Below are positions 17,108-25,980 of a DNA stretch of 64,000 nt, one piece after another. The translations under genes and the position numbers were made by a program. Below the pieces are notes generated by a model. The model saw nothing but the letters and a program-made list of their open reading frames with translations. It ran no database searches and was not told where the DNA came from. The stretch is from Parachryseolinea silvisoli. GTDB lineage: Bacteria; Bacteroidota; Bacteroidia; Cytophagales; Cyclobacteriaceae. The stretch is from assembly GCF_021190955.1 (NCBI RefSeq), contig NZ_JAIOAO010000001.1:1798001-1862000 (forward strand). Direction: 5' to 3'. The stretch's first letter is position 1; every line of letters begins with the position of its first letter.

Positions 17108-18129
17108 GCCAGCGGAATCGTTAACGTCACGGTATAACTATCGTGCTCGCGGCTCACCACGAATGTATGATCGGGATACAACAACTCCAATCGCCGCTTC
17201 ACATTTCGGATCCCGATACCGCCGACCTCCGCGGGTGGAAGGGGCTCATACGTATTGTAAAATGATGCACGAAACCGTGTATCCTCCCGCCACAAGATGA
17301 CACGAATTATATTCTCGCGATCGGTATAGTTGGATACAAACTTAAAGGCATTTTCCAGGAATGCGATAAGCACCAACGGCGCGATATGAAAGCCGTGCAA
17401 GTCGCCCTCGGTGCGATAGTCCAGCGTCACCCGGTCTCCTTTGCGCAGCTTCTCCAGCGCCATATAGTTTTCCAGGTACTCACGTTCCTGCTCGATCGGA
17501 ATGGTATCTTCCGAGCAGTCGTATAGCTGAAAGCGTAGCAGGTCGCTGAGCTTGATGAGCGTTTCCGACGCCAGGTCGGGATTTTTCTTGATCAGGAAGT
17601 ATACGCTGTTAATGGCATTAAATAGAAAGTGTGGATTGACTTGCGCCTTCAGGTATTGTAACTCGGCTTCCACCTGCTTGCGGCGCACTGTCGCTGTGTT
17701 GCGATCGGCGCGGAAGCGTCCTAGCAATTGCCGTAGGCCCGTGGCGATTACCAACACGGTGATGTTGGAGATGATGGCATAGCCCATGACCATCGAAAGC
17801 TGAAGGGGATACGTTGTGCCCAATACGTGCATCGTCTGAATGAGTGAGAACGCAAGCCCGACCGACGCGGCGATTACGATCATGACGAAAAGTAGCAGGG
17901 CTGGCACGTACCGTCGGCGATTATAGAACCGTGGCCCTACCCAGTATGAAATACTATAAAAGCAAGCCGCATTGAACAATAAGTACACGGCTGTCACCAG
18001 GCCCACGCTAAAGAGGTTCTGGTACATGGATTGGTACATCGATACCCAAAAGATGTAATAGACAGTCCAAAACAGGAGGTGGTGGAATTTTAGCCGATCA
18101 AGCCAAAACCAGAAGCGTTCGGTATTCAT
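17104..18129 (-). CDS. LytS/YehU-type membrane sensor histidine kinase
   Basis: From the ATG at 18129 (an upstream in-frame start would add 13 residues) the protein is 341 residues. Four to six N-terminal membrane helices (about residues 10-140) are followed by a short coiled segment and the His_kinase domain with QVNPHFLFNAIN, the phosphoacceptor motif of the LytS class. The ATPase region with GIGIRNVKRRLELLY then follows. No extracytoplasmic sensor domain is visible, so the signal is probably sensed within the membrane. It is paired with the LytTR regulator, with a four-base overlap. Confidence 0.94.
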   Translation of the reverse strand: MNTERFWFWLDRLKFHHLLFWTVYYIFWVSMYQSMYQNLFSVGLVTAVYLLFNAACFYSISYWVGPRFYNRRRYVPALLLFVMIVIAASVGLAFSLIQTMHVLGTTYPLQLSMVMGYAIISNITVLVIATGLRQLLGRFRADRNTATVRRKQVEAELQYLKAQVNPHFLFNAINSVYFLIKKNPDLASETLIKLSDLLRFQLYDCSEDTIPIEQEREYLENYMALEKLRKGDRVTLDYRTEGDLHGFHIAPLVLIAFLENAFKFVSNYTDRENIIRVILWREDTRFRASFYNTYEPLPPAEVGGIGIRNVKRRLELLYPDHTFVVSREHDSYTVTLTIPLA

Positions 18130-18373
18130 GCACTGATAAAGTAACACAACCCTACGGGTTTTCAGCAAGTTTCCTTGACAAAGTGGGCAAAGTCATTGAC
18201 CAACTGCGGCCTCATCCCTTCCCGGTCGTCATTTTTATCGACGACCAGCTCTTAAAGGGCAGGATAGGCACCGCCCTGCAGATGGTCAGCAGGGCGGTAC
18301 GGTTGGTCAAGAAAAATTTCAAATCGTTCAGCACCGCAGTTTCTTTGTCTCATCAACAAAAAACAATACCGAT

Positions 18374-19255
18374 ATGAAACATATTTTCTCCTTACCTCTC
18401 ATTGCCCTGCTCGCCGGACTCTTGTTTGCCCACTGTATGGCGTATGCTGAACACCCTACATTTGTCGTCGAAGTAAAAGGAACTGGCACTCCGCTTATTC
18501 TTATACACGGATTTTCGTGCACCGGCGACGTCTGGAAAGAAACCGTAGCACACTACCAGGACCGTTACGAATGTCATATCATAACACTTGCCGGCTTCGG
18601 CAGTACGCCCCCGGCTTTACAACCAGGTTTTCTGGAGGGCGTTAAGAATGATTTACTGGCCTATATCAAAACAAAGAAACTAAAGTCGTCGGTCATTATG
18701 GGACACAGTATGGGGGGCGTACTTTCATTTTGGGCCGCGGCCAGCGCGCCCGGTACCTTCAGCAAGGTCATTGCCGTTGATGGTGTTCCTTTCCTTCCTG
18801 CGCTGCAATACCCCGGCGCGACGGCAGCCACCGCGAAGCCCTACGCCGAAGGCGCTCAAAAAGCCATGGCCATACAGACTCGCGAACAATACAAGACTTA
18901 CAGTCATAGTGCCCTTCAAGCCATGATCACCAGCCCCGAACGACTCGAACAGGTCAGCGCCATATCATCCCAGTCCGATATTCCCACGCAAGCCCAGGTT
19001 TGGTATGAGCTCATGACCACCGACCTGCGTGAAACCGTCGCTGCGATTGATTGTCCTGTACTATTATTGGGTACCTGGATAGCCTACCAGAACTACGGCA
19101 CAACGCGGGAAAGCGCATTGAAGGCATACCAGGAACAAATCGCTAAGATTCCCAATTCCACCCTGGAGATAAACGACAAGGCCAAACATTTTATCTTCTA
19201 TGATGACCCAGCGTGGTTCTTTGAGAAAGCGGATGCGTTCCTAAATAAGAAATAG
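18374..19255 (+). CDS. Exported alpha/beta hydrolase
   Basis: The 293-residue product has a signal peptide (about residues 1-25), then the alpha/beta hydrolase fold: oxyanion segment LILIHGFSC, nucleophile elbow GHSMGG with Ser112, and the catalytic His in DKAKHFIFYDDP near the C-terminus. The substrate cannot be inferred; esterases and lactonases are common members. It is a single-gene unit ended by a hairpin just downstream. Confidence 0.9.
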   Translation: MKHIFSLPLIALLAGLLFAHCMAYAEHPTFVVEVKGTGTPLILIHGFSCTGDVWKETVAHYQDRYECHIITLAGFGSTPPALQPGFLEGVKNDLLAYIKTKKLKSSVIMGHSMGGVLSFWAAASAPGTFSKVIAVDGVPFLPALQYPGATAATAKPYAEGAQKAMAIQTREQYKTYSHSALQAMITSPERLEQVSAISSQSDIPTQAQVWYELMTTDLRETVAAIDCPVLLLGTWIAYQNYGTTRESALKAYQEQIAKIPNSTLEINDKAKHFIFYDDPAWFFEKADAFLNKK

Positions 19256-19280
19256 TCTTATTACCCCATCGGAGAAATTC

Positions 19281-19323
19281 AAATCCTTCTGATCCTTTAC
19301 CGGGCGGAAGGATTTCTTTTTTG
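19281..19323 (+). terminator. Intrinsic terminator after the alpha/beta hydrolase
   Basis: AAATCCTTC and GAAGGATTT form a nine-base-pair stem followed by CTTTTTT, about 25 bp after the stop codon of the hydrolase. Confidence 0.75.
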
Positions 19324-19429
19324 GGCATACGTCGAACGGACCGCTCTTATCAAACGTTTTGCAGCTATCTGAAAAAAATATTCCGATCACCTGGGTGATC
19401 CGCCCCAAAACCGAGTATTAAGCCTTACC

Positions 19430-19981
19430 ATGGATGAACAAAAAACAGTCACTGGCCTAAAGGAACGCAACAATGCAGCCTACAACCTGCTGTACACGTT
19501 CTATTACCCCACGATCGAAAAATTCGTCATCCGCAACAGCGGTACGGCGGCCGACGCCGAAGACGTTTTCCAGGAAACCATTATCGTGCTGCTGGATAAA
19601 GTCCCCAAAGAAGATTTTATCCTCACCTCATCCATAAAGACCTATATCCACGCCGTCGCCTCCAACCTGTGGCTCAAACGCTTGCGCCAGGCCAAACGTG
19701 CGGCCAAACTCCAACTGGACTACGAGCTGCACGACATGAGCCTGGCCGAGTGGGAAGAAAAAGAAGCCGGCAAGGCCTCGGGCAATATCATCCAACGTAT
19801 TTTCGAACGCATGACCCGCCACTGCGTGATCTTCCTCACGAAGACATTCCTTAGCGGGGCCTCCCGCGAAAAGCTCATCGACGAGATGGGCTATAAAAAC
19901 CCGCACACGTTTGACAACCAAAAGTATAAATGCCTGGAACAGGCGCGCAAAAAAATACCAGCCGACCGGGTGATGGAGTAA
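19430..19981 (+). CDS. ECF-type RNA polymerase sigma factor
   Basis: The 183-residue protein has sigma region 2 (NAAYNLLYTFYYPTIEKF through AEDVFQETIIVLL) and a region 4-like C-terminus (LIDEMGYKNPHTFDNQKYKCLEQARKKI). This is the layout of Bacteroidota ECF sigma factors that recognise promoters of stress or surface genes. No anti-sigma gene lies next to it; the next gene, 42 bp on, encodes a peroxiredoxin-like protein and may be in the same transcript. Binding targets are unknown. Confidence 0.85.
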   Translation: MDEQKTVTGLKERNNAAYNLLYTFYYPTIEKFVIRNSGTAADAEDVFQETIIVLLDKVPKEDFILTSSIKTYIHAVASNLWLKRLRQAKRAAKLQLDYELHDMSLAEWEEKEAGKASGNIIQRIFERMTRHCVIFLTKTFLSGASREKLIDEMGYKNPHTFDNQKYKCLEQARKKIPADRVME

Positions 19982-20023
19982 CCTCGGCGGGTATAATGGA
20001 TCAAACACATTGAACATTATACC

Positions 20024-20560
20024 ATGAAACTTCAGCAAAACCAACTGGCCCCGAACTTCCGCGTAACGGATGTCTTCGGCCGTGTACTCGACTCCAAAAA
20101 ATTCGCCGGCAAAAAAGTATACCTCGCCTTCGAACGAAACGCCGGCTGCCCCGTCTGCAACCTCCGCACCCACACTCTCCTTAAACAAGCCGACCACTTC
20201 GCCGCCAACAACACCATCGTCATACTGGTTTACGAGTCAACCGCCGCCAAGATGAAAGAATACCTCGGCCCCAACACCTACCCCTTTTACTTCGTAGCCG
20301 ATCCCGACAACCTTTTATATAACCAATACGGCGTCGAGCGCTCCATGCTCAAAATCATGCGCGGCCTCTTCCACGGTCTGCTCCGTAAAGTACGCGAAGG
20401 CACCAGACTGTTCGACACCCCCATGAAGCAAGACGGCCACACGGACCGCGTGCCGGCGGAGTTTGTTATTCGCGAAAACGGTACGCTGGTCACGGCGCAT
20501 TACGGCCGTTTTTTAGGTGACCATTTGCCACTTCCTACGCTCCAGACACAGTTGGTGTAA
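20024..20560 (+). CDS. AhpC/TSA peroxiredoxin-like protein
   Basis: The 178-residue protein has the thioredoxin-like fold of the AhpC/TSA superfamily: LAPNFRVTDVFGR, then ERNAGCPVC (Cys42, Cys45) at the position of the peroxidatic Cys. The CxxC arrangement resembles the PRX-like 2 group, which is redox-active but whose peroxidase activity is less certain than in classical AhpC. It is probably cotranscribed with the ECF sigma gene. Confidence 0.85.
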   Translation: MKLQQNQLAPNFRVTDVFGRVLDSKKFAGKKVYLAFERNAGCPVCNLRTHTLLKQADHFAANNTIVILVYESTAAKMKEYLGPNTYPFYFVADPDNLLYNQYGVERSMLKIMRGLFHGLLRKVREGTRLFDTPMKQDGHTDRVPAEFVIRENGTLVTAHYGRFLGDHLPLPTLQTQLV

Positions 20561-20645
20561 TCTACAAAACTCGTCACCGAGACATCGTGACGATCCTTCC
20601 TAACTCGGAGGTCAATCTGATAACGTCATCCTAGAGAGGACAGAT

Positions 20646-21683
20646 CTATACCTTTGAAATTGAAATGCCATCAAACAAAAATCGATGCGGCCCGATGATC
20701 TTCGCGGTTGGTACGGCAGCAAATTTCTCTTTGACTCCAAACCCGTAATTAGTAGCATAAAAATCAAAGGAACACGTATCTATCATGCAATTAACCACCT
20801 CGATTGGAGGATGGCCATAACCTTCATGTAGCCCATTTGAAACCACCACCATCACTTTATTTGAAACTTTGCTTATAGCATTCCAAACATCGTCACTGAA
20901 ATAGTTCTCATCACCGCTGCCGTGGTGAGGTATCTGGATAAGCAAATTTGTTGTCTCTAAAATATTCGTCAAAATTTCTTCCTTCCAAATCCTATCTATA
21001 ATATCAATGTGCGTATCCGCAGTGAGAATAATAAGAGTGTCTTTAAATCTTATAACTAGCGCTATTGAAAGTATATTTATTAAATCTCCGTCATCATACT
21101 TCCTTTGCAAACTCGGGTGATTTTTTGTTTTATTAGCAAAAGCAGAAAGTTCTTCCGACTTAGGAGCAACAGCCCGAATGGAAACCCCGCCATCGAATAT
21201 CGCAGAAAAATCGGTCCCCAACCAATTTAAGTTTTCAATTACGTTCCTTCTACGCAAATCATTTATACGTAAAAGAAGCTTATACAATTTTGAACTCAGG
21301 TATTTTTCATCAGACCCTTCGACGCTCTTAACGTGCTTATTATTAAGATGCCTATATTCGTCCAACAAAAGAAATGGGCATACAAGACTTTTAATGCTTA
21401 CTCCATGTTCATCGCAATAATTCAACACTTCCATTAATCCCACACAATGATCCCAATGGGGGTGAGAAACAGTAATGAAATCGATTTGTTTTATAGAGTT
21501 TCGCCGCAAAAAATCTACAGCATGATTATGACAGGTATAGTATTCAATAACACTTTCAGGGTCGTTAGAATAGATATATTTCAGCCCAAAATCAACCAAC
21601 CCAATATTTTCACCGCCATCGGATCCTAGTTCTATAAAAATACAATCTCCTTGGGAGACATCATTAAACGTGATATAATTCAT
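20646..21683 (-). CDS. ComEC/Rec2-type metallo-beta-lactamase-fold hydrolase
   Basis: The 345-residue protein has the MBL-fold metal-binding motif HPHWDH (about residues 76-81), a LTADTH aspartate strand and IPHHGSGDE, which together are typical of the C-terminal MBL domain of ComEC. It is a free-standing domain with no membrane segments. Stand-alone proteins of this type are often linked to antiphage or accessory loci, probably as nucleases or phosphoesterases. It is AT-richer than its neighbours and lies 21 bp downstream of an unknown gene on the same strand, so the two form a likely operon. The active site is intact. Confidence 0.88.
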   Translation of the reverse strand: MNYITFNDVSQGDCIFIELGSDGGENIGLVDFGLKYIYSNDPESVIEYYTCHNHAVDFLRRNSIKQIDFITVSHPHWDHCVGLMEVLNYCDEHGVSIKSLVCPFLLLDEYRHLNNKHVKSVEGSDEKYLSSKLYKLLLRINDLRRRNVIENLNWLGTDFSAIFDGGVSIRAVAPKSEELSAFANKTKNHPSLQRKYDDGDLINILSIALVIRFKDTLIILTADTHIDIIDRIWKEEILTNILETTNLLIQIPHHGSGDENYFSDDVWNAISKVSNKVMVVVSNGLHEGYGHPPIEVVNCMIDTCSFDFYATNYGFGVKEKFAAVPTAKIIGPHRFLFDGISISKV

Positions 21684-21704
21684 TCTTTAACGGGAGAGGA
21701 TCTA

Positions 21705-22898
21705 TCAACCATTTTTTAATAGATCACTCAATTTAACGCTAATTTTTGTTTTTGAATCTGCAAACGCAATATCTTTTTCTGATAAAGGGGCAACCTTCAT
21801 ATCCAATGGCTTGCCATTCTCAAACGCCACAGTTAAATCCAACCATACGCCTTCTCTTGGGTCTACCTGCTTTTTTAGTAATTCAGCCTTACTAAGAGCA
21901 AACCTTTTCTCTTCTTCATCAAAATTATCGGGATTAAAGGCTCGAACAAAAACTTTATTCTCTCCTACGGTATCCACGATACCCATAAATCGCATTTCTA
22001 TTGTTGCCATCTTCTTCTCACCTCTCATTTCCCCGCTTAAATAGCCACGCAAACCTAACCTAAGCATACGTGCCAGGCCTCTATCTTCTTTAACATCAAC
22101 GACACCCTGCATCAAAAGATCGTAATATCTCCTAAGAGTTTCGTCAACTTGTCTGGTATCACTCTTGAGTAAGCTGAAATACGTATATATATACGCGGTC
22201 GAAACATCCTCTCCAATCAGCTTCGTTTCATTTTTATCAATATTTTTTGATTCACGGTCAGGCAATAATGCTACAGTTATAGTTTCATCAGATGTATACG
22301 TTTTCGGTGCATCTCGATTAACCACTTCCCATGCCAAATTTACACTACTTAGATCATGGAAATACTTACGCTTCCTGTGGTGTGCAAATGCCTCTTCGAC
22401 TATCCAAAACGGAACATCATTTTGCGAGTCTGGACCACATGTTGCCAACAAATAATCTTTGACAAGTTTTGTCGAAAGACTTTCCTTAAAGTTATCTAGT
22501 GCCCTATTTAAAGAATTGTATATAAATTCTTGCTCATGGCCGCCTTCCGTTACAATTTGTATCTGTTTATTTAGATTTTCATCGTGTACAAGCAGATTGC
22601 GCTCGTTTACCAATATTTTTTTAGACGCTTCCCAAGCGGCACTTATTTTCGAGGAATCACTATTTATCGTAGCTCCTGTGTCAAGCCAATGATTAACGCG
22701 GCTTTTAAATAAACTAATAGTTTGTACTTCTGGATCATAAAAACCAATCTCGTCAGCAACCCTAGCCGACTTGGGAGCCTTTGTATCAAGTAGAAGGATT
22801 ACAAGTTTAGGAGCGTTGCCATTCCACTTATAATCACGATATCGATGAAAGCGCATCGTGTAATCGTAGTGTTCACGCCCTATGCTTGATAGTTCCAT
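21705..22898 (-). CDS. Unknown protein, probable partner of the MBL-fold hydrolase
   Basis: The 397-residue protein has no signal peptide or membrane segment and I do not recognise a family. An N-terminal alpha/beta section (about 1-70) includes PKLVILLLDTKAP. Residues 100-230 are mainly helical and charged, and the last about 100 residues form a beta-rich region (MRFMGIVDTVGENKVFVRAF) that could be a small barrel. The base composition is AT-rich like that of the MBL gene 21 bp downstream. The two-gene unit next to decayed DNA and a tRNA looks horizontally acquired; an antiphage role is conjecture. Confidence 0.7.
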   Translation of the reverse strand: MELSSIGREHYDYTMRFHRYRDYKWNGNAPKLVILLLDTKAPKSARVADEIGFYDPEVQTISLFKSRVNHWLDTGATINSDSSKISAAWEASKKILVNERNLLVHDENLNKQIQIVTEGGHEQEFIYNSLNRALDNFKESLSTKLVKDYLLATCGPDSQNDVPFWIVEEAFAHHRKRKYFHDLSSVNLAWEVVNRDAPKTYTSDETITVALLPDRESKNIDKNETKLIGEDVSTAYIYTYFSLLKSDTRQVDETLRRYYDLLMQGVVDVKEDRGLARMLRLGLRGYLSGEMRGEKKMATIEMRFMGIVDTVGENKVFVRAFNPDNFDEEEKRFALSKAELLKKQVDPREGVWLDLTVAFENGKPLDMKVAPLSEKDIAFADSKTKISVKLSDLLKNG

Positions 22899-24045
22899 AA
22901 TTGAAGATCAAAAGCCTTTTACCCTGGTTTTACGGTAGGCGTCCCATGTTAACAAAAAATCCTTAATGAAAATTCTTTAAAATAACAAAAAAAAACCCTA
23001 ATTTCAAACTCTATCGGAATAATATAAAACCGCAACAATCTATTAGTCAATCGTTTGCGACCCGAGTGCTTGCAATATCTTAAGGCTATAAAACCATACC
23101 AATGCAGCCGAATCCGCAAGAGGGCAATCCCCCAACAACTATTTATACCTCAAATGAATATTATGTAATTTGATGGCCTCAAGTAAAGATAGAGGGTTCA
23201 TTACAATGGCAATGAACAAAAAGGCTAAAAATATTACCTATCCCTCACTACCCTAAAACTTTTAAAAATACAGGAAACGTCTCGATTACTTGTCCCTATT
23301 ATCGCATGATCATGGTGATTGGTACAGATAAAATTGTAGTTGCACCAAAACATTACTTGATATTATTGACGACACCGAACATATAGCAACAAATCAAAAG
23401 AGCCAAATGACTTTGATATTCTCCAACCTAAAGCAATAAACGCAACGCACGACAGCGCTATCTGTATACGCTATTATAATTATATATATAATCCATCCAG
23501 GTTCAGCCAAAGTAACCAAGGTGATAATTTTATCCCAAAGGGTTCTTAATATAGACTTCTCAGAAGCTTTCAATAAATCCGACTTTGTGCACGAGGCATA
23601 TCTATTTAATTCACCTAACTCTATTGGGCGGTGATGATATAATTTATGACGCGTACTTAACCGTCTCTACGACACCCGAAAATCGAAGCGGTATACGTTA
23701 ACCAGAAAAATACAGTGCAGTTTATTCATACGATCACAGGTTCATTTCGTAAGGTAAACGTAACCATCCCTATGAGTCCGGGGAATTCCGGAGGCATAAG
23801 AAATCCAGCAAAAAAAGGACTATAGCACCATACATCGTTTTGTTCGAAAGGGACGGCCGCCTTCTATTCCGATGCTCTATAAAATCGCAAAAACTCTTAA
23901 CGTCTCGGGTCGCGAATTGCGCTACGAAAGTCGACCAAATTAATATTGTTATAGTTGATTAGCTTTGTAAGCTGAGCAGTATCCAAACCCTGCTCTCTTC
24001 ATCCTCTTGAATAACTTGCGCATATACGGTACCGACCCGCCGGTA
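22899..24045. other. AT-rich region of about 1.1 kb with no intact gene
   Basis: I see no intact coding frame here: every reading frame is interrupted at short intervals. The AT-rich composition continues that of the two preceding genes. One short stretch encodes a trypsin-like motif (see the pseudogene entry), so the region probably contains remains of older accessory genes. No CRISPR repeats or clear RNA gene were seen. Confidence 0.6.
23661..23825 (+). pseudogene. Possible remnant of a trypsin-like serine protease
   Basis: In one frame (54 codons between stops) the reading IPMSPGNSGG appears at about 23766-23795. This matches the GNSGG active-site segment of S1-type trypsin-like proteases, which is normally preceded by a hydrophobic strand and a proline. 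No His or Asp of the triad is found in frame upstream, and stop codons and frame changes break up the rest. A chance match cannot be excluded for so short a segment. Confidence 0.3.
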
Positions 24046-24080
24046 AATAAAAAAGACGACCGTCGTGCGATCGTCTTTTT
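24046..24080 (-). terminator. Intrinsic terminator of tRNA-Thr
   Basis: AAAAAGACGA and TCGTCTTTTT form a ten-base-pair stem around an 11-base loop. On the minus strand the hairpin ends in a T-run just after the tRNA-Thr 3' end. Confidence 0.8.
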
Positions 24081-24087
24081 ATTGGAG

Positions 24088-24159
24088 AGCCGAGAATGGG
24101 AATTGAACCCACGACCTGCTGATTACGAATCAGCTGCTCTACCCCTGAGCTACCTCGGC
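24088..24159 (-). tRNA. tRNA-Thr (anticodon CGT)
   Basis: The minus strand gives a 72-nt tRNA: acceptor GCCGAGG/TCTCGGC, D-arm GCTCAGGGGTAGAGC, anticodon stem GCTGA/TCAGC with loop TTCGTAA (anticodon CGT, threonine), and T-arm GTGGGTTCAATTCCCAT. CCA is not encoded. Its 3' end faces the AT-rich accessory patch to the left. Confidence 0.93.
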
Positions 24160-24235
24160 AAGTGTCAGGGCAGGCCTCAAAATTAAATGTTCGAAGGCAA
24201 CTACAAAATTCCTAATTCATTAAATTGTCGCAGGT

Positions 24236-24682
24236 ATGCTATCCAAAAAATGTAAATACGCCATCCACGCCCTTGTGCACATGGCGAAAGAGCCTGAAGC
24301 CAAGTTTCTGATCAAAGACATCTCTGACGCGTGCAATATTCCCAAGAAATTCCTCGAAGCCATCCTGCTCGACCTCAAGCGCGCCGGCGTTTTAGGCAGC
24401 AAACAGGGTAAAGGCGGCGGATACTTCCTGCGGCAGGATCCTGCCACGGTAGACCTGGCCGAGATCGTGCGCCTCTTCGACGGGGCTATTGCCCTCGTGT
24501 CCTGTGCCACGCACAAGTTCTATGAACCCTGCGCCGAATGTGAGGACGAAGAGACCTGCAGCATTCACGATGCCTTCAAACAAATCCGGAATGCTACCGT
24601 CGAAATGCTGAAATCAGAGACCCTGGACTCCCTGGCCAAAAAAGAAGCGAAACTGAAAGCCAAGAAAAAACGTTTGGTTTAA
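24236..24682 (+). CDS. Rrf2-family transcriptional regulator
   Basis: The 148-residue protein has the Rrf2 winged-helix domain: an N-terminal CKYAIHALVHMAKEP, a recognition helix ISDACNIPKKFLEAILLDLKRAGVL and the wing KQGKGGGYFL. A cysteine-rich segment SCATHKFYEPCAECEDEETC follows, as in Rrf2 members that bind an iron-sulfur cluster (IscR/NsrR type). The adjacent gene on the same strand encodes a peroxiredoxin, so it may report iron-sulfur or redox state. Direct control is inferred from location. Confidence 0.9.
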   Translation: MLSKKCKYAIHALVHMAKEPEAKFLIKDISDACNIPKKFLEAILLDLKRAGVLGSKQGKGGGYFLRQDPATVDLAEIVRLFDGAIALVSCATHKFYEPCAECEDEETCSIHDAFKQIRNATVEMLKSETLDSLAKKEAKLKAKKKRLV

Positions 24683-24687
24683 ATCTA

Positions 24688-24717
24688 TTTGTTTAATAGG
24701 GATTAAAAGTAACTTTA
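24688..24717 (+). promoter_or_regulatory. Bacteroidota-type promoter for the peroxiredoxin
   Basis: TTTG (24688-24691), an 18-bp spacer and TAACTTTA (24710-24717) match the Bacteroidota consensus TTTG-N17/19-TAnnTTTG, with one mismatch in the last base. It lies 45 bp upstream of the start codon, which gives the peroxiredoxin its own promoter apart from the Rrf2 gene. Confidence 0.6.
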
Positions 24718-24761
24718 GCCCCTCGAACGAAATTATTGTTTCACTTAAATAACAACCCATT

Positions 24762-25394
24762 ATGTCACTCCGATTAGGCGACCTGGCTCCCGATTTCACA
24801 GCCGAAACGACCGAAGGAACAATCAACTTCCACGAATGGCTCGGCAACAGCTGGGGTATTCTGTTCTCCCACCCTGCCGACTTCACGCCCGTGTGTACGA
24901 CCGAGCTTGGCGCAATGTCCAAGTTGACCGGCGAATTCTCTAAACGTAACGTTAAGGTACTGGCCATCAGCGCCGACCCCCTGGAATCCCACAAAAAATG
25001 GATCCATGATATCAACGAAACGCAAAACACGACCGTAAACTATCCCCTCATTGCCGACCCCGAGTTTAAGGTCGCCAACCTGTATGGCATGGTACATCCG
25101 AACGTCGACAAGTTTACCGTGCGCTCGGTATTTGTGATCGGTCCCGACAAAAAAATCAAGCTGATGCTGACGTATCCGGCCTCCACCGGCCGCAACTTCG
25201 ACGAGATCCTGCGTGTTGTCGACAGCCTCCAGCTCACTGCCGGCTACAGCGTCGCGACTCCCGCCAACTGGAAACAAGGCGACGACGTGATCATTACCGC
25301 GGCTGTAAAAGACGAAGACATCGAAGCGAAATTCCCCAAGGGCCACAAGCGTATTAAGCCTTACCTGAGAACAACGCCTCAACCCAATATTTAA
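24762..25394 (+). CDS. 1-Cys peroxiredoxin (Prx6 type)
   Basis: The 210-residue protein has the Prx6 signature: LGDLAPDFTAET, then HPADFTPVCTTELG with the peroxidatic Cys at about residue 46. A long C-terminal extension follows (GDDVIITAAVKDEDIEAKFPKG) that forms the Prx6-type dimer. It reduces hydrogen peroxide and organic hydroperoxides in the cytoplasm; there is no resolving Cys at the usual 2-Cys position. A probable promoter and a strong terminator mark it as a monocistronic unit. Confidence 0.95.
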   Translation: MSLRLGDLAPDFTAETTEGTINFHEWLGNSWGILFSHPADFTPVCTTELGAMSKLTGEFSKRNVKVLAISADPLESHKKWIHDINETQNTTVNYPLIADPEFKVANLYGMVHPNVDKFTVRSVFVIGPDKKIKLMLTYPASTGRNFDEILRVVDSLQLTAGYSVATPANWKQGDDVIITAAVKDEDIEAKFPKGHKRIKPYLRTTPQPNI

Positions 25395-25419
25395 GCTTAA
25401 TGGTTTTTATTGACCGCCC

Positions 25420-25453
25420 AAGCTTCCGGAATACCCTTCCGGAAGCTTTTTTT
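25420..25453 (+). terminator. Intrinsic terminator of the peroxiredoxin gene
   Basis: A perfect 12-bp stem, AAGCTTCCGGAA / TTCCGGAAGCTT, with a five-base loop is followed by a run of T. It lies 25 bp after the stop codon. Confidence 0.9.
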
Positions 25454-25980
25454 ATGCCAAAACATACATCAAGGCTCCTGCTTCAACCATCCTTTTTTTA
25501 AGCCGCCTACAACACTTTGGGCGCTTGTCCCGTATTCAGAGATGGCGAACCGCAAACTGCCTTCGGCAGACATACGAGGGTTTGCAAACAATCGGAAATG
25601 TCTGGAGCCATGGGGGTATTTGGCACGACGGTTGTCTTAGAGAAGCAAAACAGGAAGCTATGGAAAATAAGATCAATCTGGCGCCGGTCCGTAACTCGTA
25701 TCTGCAGCACTTTTTAGTGGCACAGGATAATCTGGCTAAGCTGACACAAGAAGAACGGACACAAAAACGGCACTTTAAAAGAAAAAGGCACGCAGACGAC
25801 CGGTATGCCTGATCGGCCAACGTTTGCCTTGGCGCGGTAGGCGGCTTTGCCGCCCCGCCAGTCATGAAGGTTTACGAGAACGTCGCGCTGGCGTGAACAC
25901 ACGCAGTGTCATGGCGGCTTTGCCACCTGTCGTAAATTTGCCATCTTCGCCGGCAGGCCGAAAGGCAAAGTATACACGAC
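25454..25980. other. About 530-bp stretch without a convincing gene
   Basis: Short frames here (for example one at 25525-25812) lack any family signature, a ribosome-binding site or conserved composition, and I do not call them genes. The second half contains small hairpins (GGCGGCTTTGCCGCC near 25845, and a related GGCGGCTTTGCCACC near 25916). These suggest repeated extragenic palindromes rather than coding DNA. Confidence 0.5.

Noticed and set aside
20561-20645. Search for a second copy of the tRNA-Thr 3' end as an attachment-site repeat at the far edge of the AT-rich patch
   Set aside because: No convincing direct repeat of the tRNA 3' sequence was found here by eye, so a site-specific integration event is not supported.
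25525-25812. Frame of 95 codons between the peroxiredoxin and the acetyltransferase
   Set aside because: No ribosome-binding site, family or conserved-looking composition was found; the region looks noncoding with small hairpins.
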